64,000 nt of DNA, taken from positions 9,342,165 through 9,406,164 of the forward strand of contig OX419347.1 in NCBI GenBank assembly GCA_948470475.1, read 5' to 3'. The notes below the pieces were generated by a model. It did no database searches. It was not told the DNA's origin and was given only the letters and a program-made list of their open reading frames with translations. Origin of the DNA: Galaxea fascicularis (Eukaryota > Cnidaria > Anthozoa > Scleractinia > Euphylliidae). The translations under genes and the position numbers were made by a program. Positions 48,504 to 57,259 of the stretch are shown here, piece after piece (the first letter of the stretch is position 1; every line of letters starts with the position of its first letter).

Positions 48504-48544
48504 TGAGGCAGAAGGATAGGCCGCTGGACCAACAATTGGAGAAG

Positions 48545-49670
48545 CTGTGGATACTTAACTCCATCACAGACCACGCCCCATCCTGAATGGGATGCATCTG
48601 TAGTCAGTCATCACTGTTGATGGTTTTGTTATCCTAGTTTCATTGTATAAACGGCTGTTTAAAACAAACCACTGTAAGCTATCTTTGGCAAGCTGGGACA
48701 AATAAACAGTTGAATTATAGTCTCCATCACTGCTACTCAAAGCTTGTAATTTACAGACGTCAAGATCACGGTAAAAAAGCCTTGCTGGCTTAATGGCGGG
48801 AAAAGAGGAAACAATCAATCCAATAACATGTGCTAGCTCACGAATAGAACATTGGGGTTTCTCCCGCAAGGACAATGTTTGCTCTTTTAACTTATTCAAC
48901 TTTTCCTCTGGAAGAGAAACGGTCATTTCTACTGAGTCAATTACATAACCCAAAAATACCATCTTCTGCGAGGGAATAAGAACAGATTTTTCTTTGTTGA
49001 TAACAAATCCCAAGGATTCTAGGGTTTGAACAACAATAGCAGCCTCTTGGGAAGAAAGTTCGCGAGAGGAACTGATAATAGCCATATCGTCGAGATAAAT
49101 GACCAGTCTTATTCCCTTGTTACGCATTGATCCAACAAAGGGCTTCATCACTTTAGTGAAGACTCTAGGGGCCGAAGAAAGCCCAAAGGGCAAACAAATG
49201 AATTCAAAAAGAGTCGAGTTCCACTCGAATCTCAAATACTTATAATGATCCGGATGTATCGGAATCGTAAAGTAGGCATCTTTGAGATCAATTGTAGTAA
49301 AGAACTCGGAACCCGATAAAAGGTCCAATAGAGTGTTCAACCCTTCCATCTTAAAATGATGATATTGCACAAACTCGTTAAGAGGTTTCAAATTGATAAC
49401 AGGCCTTAGATCGCCACTCTTCTTTGGAATAATAAATAAATTAGAAATGAATTGTTTGGAGTTAAACGAGGCGTGTCTAATAGCACCTTTTTGTAACATC
49501 TTCTGAACTTCAAGTTCAATTATTTTCTTATCATCGTCAGGGAAAACAATCCCACGAGGTTTCATAACCTGAAAGGGTTCACAAATAAATTCAATTTTAT
49601 AGCCACTCAGGGCTTGTAGAACCCAACTATCAGAAGTAAAATTACTCCAAGAACTATAAAATTGTGCCAA
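48545..49670 (-). pseudogene. DIRS reverse transcriptase with deleted RNase H
   Basis: Motifs: KKSGDLRPVINLKPLNEFV, FFTTIDLKDAYFTIPI (motif A), FICLPFGLSSAPRVFTK, LVIYLDDMAII (catalytic LDD), LGFVINKEKSVL and FLGYVIDS. Near 48600 the RNase H opening (TVMTD, then ASHSGWG in a shifted frame through a short local duplication) jumps directly to the post-RNase H segment LLVQRPILLPQWDKLLTLLQ. The body of RNase H is therefore missing. Confidence 0.88.
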
Positions 49671-49711
49671 ACGGCCACCTACCTAAGGATAGGCGTTTGG
49701 AACTTGTAAAT

Positions 49712-50827
49712 TCATTGTTGTTTCGACGTTGTACTGGAACTCTTCGGAGGCTGACGTGTTGGCGACTTGCTTCTTTGAAAAGGAGGCTTACGGTACTCGT
49801 AATGGCGCTTGAAGTTTAAATTACTTCTGCCATAATTACCAAATCGGCGATAATTACTCGAATTTATACGAGGTTTCTTGAAATTAGTGTAGGCAGACGA
49901 CGAAGAGCTCGCTTTACGCCGTTCATGGCCTATACTTTTAGCCGCCATTCGCTTAACTTGCGAGATGTTGCGAATACTCTGAGGCAACTCATCGCCAAAC
50001 AACATCATGGTAATTGGCTGTGACTCGTGACACAACGATTTGTATGCCGGAGCAACTTCAGACTTCAACATTTCCCTTCGCTTCATAGAGAATTCGTAAA
50101 CAGAATTGCCCAGCAAGGTAAGAGCATCGACAGTTCGATCGTAAACATCATTTAGGAAAATGGAGTCTTCCTTACTTTTCTTGGCGTCGACTACTTTACT
50201 TACTAACTGCACCACCGGCGTGACACCTTTGATCAAATTCTTCTGGAACGATTGAAAAGAACACTCACGGCTTTTCGTCTTGTCTTGCAAGTCGTCCCAT
50301 AACTCGGGATTCACCCGAGGAGCTTTGAGAAATTCGCAATTCTCTGGACGGAGGTACTTCTTCTGAATTGAAGAAAACTGCTCTTTGGCAGGCCTCTTGG
50401 TACAGGCACAATTTACGCGCTTGGCGACACCTTCATAGACCTTCGGTCCACAGTCCTCCGTGTCTTTAAACAGGTCTTCGTAAGGAAGGTCGCCCAGTTC
50501 GAGGTCAATTGGAGCTTCTTCCGAAAGGATACGTTCGGTGGGGTCAAATTCACTCTGTCCACCTTCCTCAAGGAGAGCATCTTCTTCCTCGGAATTTAAG
50601 AGACCGCCATGCGGTCGAGAAAGACGCGCTAAGGAATCCGACATCTTTAACATGGAGTCGGTCAAAGAGTCGAGTTTAGACTCAAACGCAAAAGTCTGAA
50701 ACCCGGTCGCAACCCGAGCTTGCTCTATTTCATGTCCGTTAGTCACATCCCGGACAGAAAGAATAGATAAATCGTCATTCCTCTCTGACAAAGGAAGATC
50801 CTTTCCTACGGAAGCTAGTAAAGGCAT
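49712..50827 (-). CDS. DIRS Gag-like protein (371 aa)
   Basis: An intact frame starting MPLLASVGKDLPLSE, preceded by the terminal-repeat TATATAAAG about 60 bases upstream. It has an acidic central part (NSEEEDALLEEGGQSEF), a helical domain (VAKRVNCACTKRPAKEQFSS onward) and a basic, serine/arginine-rich tail (YRRFGNYGRSNLNFKRHYEY) likely to bind RNA. Position and composition fit DIRS gag; no zinc knuckle is seen. Confidence 0.75.
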   Translation of the reverse strand: MPLLASVGKDLPLSERNDDLSILSVRDVTNGHEIEQARVATGFQTFAFESKLDSLTDSMLKMSDSLARLSRPHGGLLNSEEEDALLEEGGQSEFDPTERILSEEAPIDLELGDLPYEDLFKDTEDCGPKVYEGVAKRVNCACTKRPAKEQFSSIQKKYLRPENCEFLKAPRVNPELWDDLQDKTKSRECSFQSFQKNLIKGVTPVVQLVSKVVDAKKSKEDSIFLNDVYDRTVDALTLLGNSVYEFSMKRREMLKSEVAPAYKSLCHESQPITMMLFGDELPQSIRNISQVKRMAAKSIGHERRKASSSSSAYTNFKKPRINSSNYRRFGNYGRSNLNFKRHYEYRKPPFQRSKSPTRQPPKSSSTTSKQQ

Positions 50828-51017
50828 GATGACCTAGCTTGCACACGAAAAAAAGACGACTTGTGAAGACCACATGGTGCCTTTATATACGGATCTGATT
50901 TGCATGACAAAGATCTTTAAACCGTGATGACCTGGTGACTAGCCGTGAAAGAATGCAATCTGAATCCCGCAGGGCGGAGCATTATGCGAAAGAGAATACC
51001 ACGTACAGGTCATGCTA

Positions 51018-51400
51018 TTATTTGTTTATAATGGAAGCCCAGAAATTTTCGGTAACGCGCAAGAGATTTATTTCGTTACGGTTGAAAAAACAAACAGTGT
51101 GCATTCGTAACAATCTTTTTACGTCAATGACAAAAGAAATGTTTGACAGTCTTGATTCACGTCCTAGTTGTTTTGTTTGTATTTTTGTTTTTTCGGCAAG
51201 CTTTTGTATTTCTTCCTCGGAATCTTGCCGCCATTTTTTTGAAAACAAAAGCAAAAACGTCATTACCGGTATGTTCAGTGTTGTCATGGTAACTTTGTTA
51301 TACCATCCATTTTTTGCTGTTATACCACTATTACGCGGCAATAGCGATATTATCAACCAATCAAATCTCTGAAATTTCTCGGCTTATATTATAAATAAAG
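51018..51400. other. Right flank of the palindromic element; no gene called
   Basis: A minus-strand frame (51356-51018) contains SEEEIQKLAEKTKIQTKQ, faintly like coral transposon recombinases, but it is short and unsupported. Confidence 0.25.
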
Positions 51401-51407
51401 TCTAAGA

Positions 51408-52240
51408 CGATGGTTTCAAACTACCGTGGTATTTCGCTTCTTGATGCTCTATCTAAAATCATGGAAAGACGAGTTTATAATAAGATCTTTGGTATCAATT
51501 GCCCGCATCTTAAGCACTGGCCGCATGGTTTTCTTCCAGGAAAATCCACTGTGTCTCAACTATCTCAAGTTGTTTATCTATTCGCTATTCAATCTATTAT
51601 CGCTGGTGACACCGTCACTGAACCTTTAGAAAGCGTCCGGAACCCTGGGTTCTGCTGGTTCGGTGCTCGTGTGCTAATGAATATTCATATAGGCAAGATT
51701 TGTAGTAAGGCTTTTCGCGGATTTTACAACGTAAGACAGATCAGAAAATTCCTTACGATTCAGTTGATCCATGCCTTTGTATCTTCACACCTTCATTGCT
51801 GTAATGCGCTTCTTTTTGGGCTACCTAAATGTCAACTTGATCATTTACAGAAAGTTCAGAATGCTGCGGCCAGAGTGATTTTTTAGATTCCGAAATCGAT
51901 CATATCACACCCGCATTGGCTCCCAGTAAAGTTCCGAGTTCAGTTTAAATTGCTCCCCCTTGTCTACAAGTTATTACACAATCAAAGTCCAACCTACATC
52001 AAAGATCTTTTGTCCCTGAAACCAGCTACTAATTATGTTCTTCGCTCCTCTGCACTATCTCTTCTATTCGTTTCAAAAGTCAATTGCTCTTCGCTTGGGG
52101 ATCGGGCCTTTGCTCATGCTGCTCCTGTGTTATGGAACTCGCTGTCATTAATTATAAGGCCAAGTAGCAGCCTCACCATTTTTAAAAAGCAACTAAAAAC
52201 ATTTCTATTTAGGAAAGCGTTTAGCCTAAATGTTTAGGAC
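51408..52240 (+). pseudogene. LINE reverse transcriptase fragment with internal deletion
   Basis: SNYRGISLLDALSKIMERRV then HGFLPGKSTVSQL begins the reverse transcriptase. The catalytic core is deleted, and the frame resumes with VRQIRKFLTIQLIHAFVSSH, LFGLPKCQLDHLQKVQNAAA and RVIF, a stop, then HWLPVKFRVQFKLLPLVYKL, YIKDLLSLKPATNYVLRSS, GDRAFAHAAPVLWNSLSL and FKKQLKTFLFRKAF. This is the standard C-terminus of CR1/jockey-type ORF2 proteins. Confidence 0.82.
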
Positions 52241-52404
52241 TTTTGATTAATTTAATTTTAAATTAGTGAAGAACTTAATGTGAGGCGCTTTTGAATATTG
52301 TTTATAGTTTTAGCGCTATACAAATTTCTTAATCATTAGTATCATTATGTATTTTTTCGCTCTTGTACCAAACCGCTTAGAAACATGATGTTGATCATTT
52401 AACG

Positions 52405-52570
52405 CTTGATGTTCCTTTCAGTAGGACTGACGTCTTTAAAAATTCTTTTTCTGTTCGGATCTGTAGCCCATGGAATAAATTACCTCTTAGTATACGAGAG
52501 TCAAATACCTTGTCAATTTTTATTATGATAAATTTAATGAAGATTTTTTCTAATTGTACATTGTGCTTTA
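52405..52570 (+). pseudogene. Second LINE C-terminal scrap
   Basis: The plus strand reads RTDVFKNSFSVRICSPWNKL, PLSIRESNTLS, then in a shifted frame FYYDKFNEDFF, the usual end of another LINE family, followed by an AT-rich tail. Confidence 0.5.
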
Positions 52571-53595
52571 CTCAATCATTGGTCCAGTTATGATAACTTT
52601 TTAGATAATTTTATTGCTCAATTAATTCTATAGATCTATTTATAATGTAACAATAGTTGGCTTATTTTTAAGGAGTCTTGTACTCTGTTTTAAGCCTACC
52701 TCGGATTGAGCGGTTGATTTATTTGATTGTCATTGTAATTGTAAGTATGAAACTTGGTTAAATTAAAATTAAATGAAATTAAATTAATTCAATAGATTGC
52801 GAATGCCATACGAAAAAAGTTGTTTAGTCTTTGTTGATTGCCTGACTCAGTTTAATAGTTCATTACTTTCCTTTTATGTCCATTTTACAAACAGATAATT
52901 ATTCTGATGATCACAAATTGGGTCAATAAATACAATTAGTCACGCCTCGTGGAGAACACCTTGTGCCAAACTTTCGGTAATAACAAACATTCGTCTGTGG
53001 CTAAACAAGCAAAACATGAAGGAGGGAATATTCATTCTGATTTGCAGACATATGAAGCTGATAAATCGGTTTGTTAACCACATTGACAGGTTGTAAGTAA
53101 CGAGTGGTGACGTAAGGCTAAGCGAACGATACGATTGGTGATAATATTGGCAGGCACTATAAAAGATGGCCCACCACGTGGAATAATGAAAACATCAGTT
53201 ATCAATGGATGAGGCAGATGAAGCACAAGACTGGTAAATGTGCGGGAGTACGATACATGCAGGTCATCAAACGTGGATACATGTAGGATTGGAAACTCTT
53301 AATGGTGCTGCTTTGCTCGCTGACGCACGTCACAGAGCTCTACACGGCTGACAAATGACTGAAACTTGGAAAGATGAACAAGTGAAGTGGACCGATAAGT
53401 GGACCACACAAGAGCCAATATGCTGGACGGTTTGTAGACATATTACGTTATTAGAGCCAAAAATATCTGCACATTTGTTGCCACTCGCCTTCAACCATCG
53501 ATATTCCTATCTCGAACGCAGTGCAGCCATCGTCTGATCATAACTATGGTCTGATGTACAGCCTACGCCAGCTACCGTGTGGGTCGTCCTGCCTT
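52571..53595. other. No gene recognised
   Basis: Intergenic, AT-rich. A TATAAAAG string at about 53158 has no downstream gene attached. Confidence 0.3.
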
Positions 53596-54057
53596 AATTG
53601 CAACCGATTGAAAAGTGGTCGAGTGTGTGACTTAGTGTCGTCTCCGAACAAAATAGTGGATTAGTTTTTGTTTGTTTAGACTTGACTGACATTGCAAGGA
53701 CATGCTCTGAATCATATAACGTTTTGTGTAGGGATTCTACCTTAGCTTTTGATTAAACAAGAGTCGACTTGTTGATTCTGTGTCTTTAACGTCTTTATTC
53801 AAAATATGATGACAATGGGCAAGATCATGTACATGTTGTCAGACTGTTCGGAAATTTTACTCGATCTTACCAAGTATGATAACTGTTTGAAACAGAAAAG
53901 GAAATGATCAGTGAGTCTAGGTTCAGTATTGGTGAGACTCACTCGTAGTAAATAAAGTCACTGAAGCGGACCTCCTTAAAATAGCCATGTATTGTCATAC
54001 CAATTTGAGTCCATTTGAAAGCGATGTCAGTTACTGCTTTCCACGATTCTAATTGTG

Positions 54058-54105
54058 ATTGGTTCATAGATAATGACTGAAAAAATTAAGGCGTTGAAAT
54101 AGAAA
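54058..54105 (+). promoter_or_regulatory. Proximal promoter of paralogue B: inverted CCAAT box and IRF-like site
   Basis: ATTGG at 54058-54062, in the same TGTGATTGGTTCAT context as paralogue A, lies 82 bases before the ATG. AATAGAAA (54098-54105) in GAAATAGAAATC fits AANNGAAA and also GAAANNGAAA. Confidence 0.4.
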
Positions 54106-54139
54106 TCGGGGGTAAGAAGCAGTTGCAAAGTGATTCAGA

Positions 54140-55060
54140 ATGGCGGAAAACATACCTAGTATTTACGATTACCAAGTGGCTGCCTGTAAAGCTTTCTTCA
54201 TAGAACAACTTCCACGCAATGGAATCAAGCCACTGAATAAGGAAGAGATACCGCGAAGCTTGCAAACGTTCAAAGGAAGTGTCTTTGACATAACAGGTTT
54301 AGATGCTCACCATGTTGTCGCAATCCTCTCGTTCATCGTGAACGCAAGAGACGAATTTAAGAAGAACAATACTTTTTACTTATTGATTCGAAAAGGTGAA
54401 AACGAGAATGTCGAGTTTGAAGAAGTCTTTAAACTTGAATCGAATCCCACAAAACAGCAGCCTGGAAACGGCATCGTGTCTCTACGCCCCAAAGGAAAAA
54501 CTAAATTCGAGTCCTCGGGATCAAGGCTAAACTACAAAGCGCTGAATGATATGTTGCAGAAAAGCTATACCACCGGCACGAGTTCCTTCGCCGAGGATAT
54601 CAAGCGAGTCTTTAAGAACAATGTCCATATTGGTGACGAGAATTTTCCTCGAGCCACCACAGAAGGGTACATTATATGGCTGTTTGAGATAGCTCGACGC
54701 TTAGTGAGGTCGGAAACTGAGTCAAGCACACAGCAGATGGAGCTTGATGATCTCCCGATAGGAAGTGCCATTGCTGGGCTTGTAAAATTACTAGTGCTTG
54801 GCGATGGGGAAAATTGTAATTTCAACGAGGTCTTTTTACCAAAAAAGAAGTATCACTGCTTCACAGGAACACTGGAGGAGAGGAGACAAGCAATCCATCG
54901 AATCAATGATGCTTTGGGTGCCGCCATTGAGGATGCATCTGCGGAATACTACGCTCAAGAGCTAGAGCAGTTGTTTTGTTCCGAAGCCGAACTAACTGCA
55001 ACATTTGAGAATTTACGGATTCAAAAAGATTCAGTTAAGTCAGAAGTAGAATCAAAGTAG
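54140..55060 (+). CDS. Intronless protein of unknown family, paralogue B (306 aa)
   Basis: An intact single-exon frame from MAENIPSIYDYQVAACKAFF to TAG. It is colinear with paralogue A over nearly the whole length: GIKPLNKEEIPRSLQTFKGS, VFDITGLDAHHVVAILSFIV, FKNNVHIGDENFPRATTEGY, IWLFEIARRLVRSE, LPIGSAIAGLVKLL and YHCFTG. It lacks A's acidic tail and duplicated segment. No signal peptide, membrane span or recognised catalytic motif; no family name recalled. The copies share about 0.5 kb upstream and downstream sequence, so they arose by segmental duplication and have since diverged without losing frame. Confidence 0.85.
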   Translation: MAENIPSIYDYQVAACKAFFIEQLPRNGIKPLNKEEIPRSLQTFKGSVFDITGLDAHHVVAILSFIVNARDEFKKNNTFYLLIRKGENENVEFEEVFKLESNPTKQQPGNGIVSLRPKGKTKFESSGSRLNYKALNDMLQKSYTTGTSSFAEDIKRVFKNNVHIGDENFPRATTEGYIIWLFEIARRLVRSETESSTQQMELDDLPIGSAIAGLVKLLVLGDGENCNFNEVFLPKKKYHCFTGTLEERRQAIHRINDALGAAIEDASAEYYAQELEQLFCSEAELTATFENLRIQKDSVKSEVESK

Positions 55061-56110
55061 AAGAGTGCACTGCATTTGATCAATGCACAAGATTTAAGAA
55101 ACTGTGAGTTGATTTTGCCATCTTTATAGTTACCTGGTGGAAACAAACAGATTGTGTAGATGACTTGTACTGATCGTTTAGTATTCAATGTTGTATCTTC
55201 GCTGCAGTATATACAATTATAGGCGATCGCCTTTATTTAGCACCTGGATGGGATTCCATAAGGACTTTACTTATAGGCGTTTCAGTCTCTCGCAGGCTAT
55301 AAGTCAGGCAAAGATGGAGTTGCTAAAATATCTGCGGACTCCGAGAAAACGGATTTTGAGAAATTCTACCTACAAGAACTATTTTTTTAAGTCATTTTTC
55401 TTATATGCTTTATTGTCAATCGCGTACCTGTAGACCTTGCTGCCATCACACCATCCTTTGTCTGTATTCTAGCGAGCCAGTAATGATAACTTTACATCAT
55501 CAATAAGAGATTGATTCGTTTGGTCATAAGAAGTAAAACGATTGAACTCTAAACGTTCTTGATTGTGATGATAAAAGCGAAAATGGGTAAAAGCAAGACT
55601 GTCTCAACAAGAAGTTTTTATCGCTTTTCTTCATAGATGGCTTATGAAAATTCCAGGGCAAGAAGTAGTGCGAGTATAATTTGTTCCTTTCGAGTCTGTC
55701 AATCCACAGGAAAGCTTTCACAATAATTCATCTGAACTGTGCGATTGCTGCTACAAGTTTGACACCAAATTTAATTCTTACGTTTTCTTGTTATTAAGTG
55801 AGATTTGGGAGACCGACATGCAACAAGCCTGATGAAAATAAGAAAGTACTATTTTTTTATAGTCAGCACGTTTCTAACCCGTGTTTGTCTGAAATGTGTG
55901 GATGTGTATCAGCCACATATTAAAATTTTACAGTGAATTAATGATGCAAAATGTAAAATTACTTGATTTTGTTGCGTAATTTATAATTTTTTGTATGAAT
56001 CCACAACACCTCAGTTTGTGATCACGATCCCATCGGCTGTATTCTTGTGTGCGTGTGTCATGTTGATAGCTTACCATCAATAAGGGATTAATGTATTTTA
56101 AGCTCTTTTT
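55061..56110. repeat. 3' part of the duplicated unit of paralogue B
   Basis: Holds counterparts of the sequence downstream of paralogue A, including ATCAATAAGAGATTGATTCG (about 55500) and CCACAACACC with CCATCGGCTGTATT (about 55999). Non-coding. Confidence 0.45.
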
Positions 56111-56605
56111 ATATCTATTGTCAATTATTATCCTTATTGTCATGGGCTTTCACCCTGTTGGAAGCTGTTGCTCTGTAGTGACTGTCCCTTACTGAGTTTT
56201 TTTCTTTCCTTTCAATTGCTCTGTTTTGAATTTGTTTTCACTCTTAGGAAGTTTAATAAACAAATGATTCGTTTGGCGACAAGCAATGAAATGATTTGTA
56301 ATGGTAATAGGAATGAGTGGAGTCCAATTCGGTCTGTAATCATACGAGTGATAACAAAATCGGACGACCGCGTAGCTGGAGTCCGATTTGTTTCATCGCG
56401 ATTTAATTCTATAACAAAATTCGAGAAAGAAATAAAAGAAAAACTTTTCAGGAAAAAAAAATAGTTTTCACCCTGAGATGCGTAGTGTAGAAAATATGAA
56501 AGTGCAACTGAGCTCTTCCAGCGCGCGCGCGATGGAGCGTACTATCCAATAACACAGCTGTCCTATTTGTATAGGTAATTTTATGATAATAAATAAGCTC
56601 GATTA

Positions 56606-56639
56606 AATTTTTCAAAGACAAATAAAATTGCATGAGGGT

Positions 56640-56671
<32 letters not shown>

Positions 56672-56708
56672 GTGATTACTCGTTAATAATATACGTACAA
56701 AAATTTCA
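56606..56708. mobile_element. AT-rich MITE arm related to 6163-6326
   Basis: TTATTTATTCCAAATTGCAC then GAGAAAAATCATGTGATTAC, matching an arm of the foldback at 6163-6326. Confidence 0.5.
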
Positions 56709-57259
56709 GACAAACAGCAGACAGTTTGTTTTTATTTTGCCTTGCGGGGCTAACACGCTCCACCTACAAGAACCCGGTTGGTCCAAAAATGACAAGGCAG
56801 GCTTGTTGACAGGTTTGGGGAATACAGACCAAAATATCCTCTGCGGAAAAAGAACAAGTGTTAAAATCAGGCTATCTTTCAAAATGCTTTTCGCTTTTAG
56901 AAGCTCTAAATAGAACAAACAGTGAAAAGTTCAGGCTTGCTTGTTCAAAGAGCTCAACTTTTTGGCACTGCAATTCGATTTCAGAGGAGAATCGACGTTC
57001 TTAAAATGATCACCGGCGTCCTCGGCATGCTTTTGCGGATGATTCTGTGTTTGTTTTGTTACGGTTGTTCGAGGTACCCGTCAATCATTTTTAATTTTAA
57101 CTTTTTGCACTAATTTCGTGTTTCTGCACTCAAAAAATTTCAATTTTTTGCATCGTTTGGGGTTAATTGACATGCTCTCTGCCAATCAAAGTGCAGAAAT
57201 TTTCGTATTTATATTATTAGGGCACAAATCATAGCTGGTGATGGCCAATCAGATGCGAG
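56709..57259. other. No gene recognised
   Basis: Intergenic. TTTTGCACTAATTTCGTGTT then TCTGCACTC resembles the TGCACT-rich stretch after the minisatellite at 6745-6790. Confidence 0.3.

Larger units (their letters stand above)
46967..50998 (-). mobile_element. DIRS-type tyrosine-recombinase retrotransposon, structurally complete ends
   Basis: 4.03 kb, coding on the minus strand: gag-like (49712-50827), reverse transcriptase with RNase H remnant (48545-49670), tyrosine recombinase (47445-48503). Inverted terminal repeats 47031-47147 and 50851-50968 carry TATATAAAGGCACC. An internal complementary region at 47222-47341 is the reverse complement of the left outer edge fused to that of the right outer edge, the hallmark of DIRS elements, which integrate from a circle. 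No target-site duplication: the flanks join as GCAAAATA/CCACGTACAGG. Boundaries are ambiguous by about 3 bp (ATA). Frameshifts and an RNase H deletion make it inactive. Confidence 0.93.

Noticed and set aside
51018..51356. Minus-strand frame with SEEEIQKLAEKTKIQTKQ as a Crypton-like recombinase
   Set aside because: Too short, with no catalytic residues; the resemblance is faint.
54565..54825. Minus-strand frame within paralogue B
   Set aside because: A similar antisense frame occurs at the same place in paralogue A (37025-37219), but it follows from coding conservation on the plus strand.
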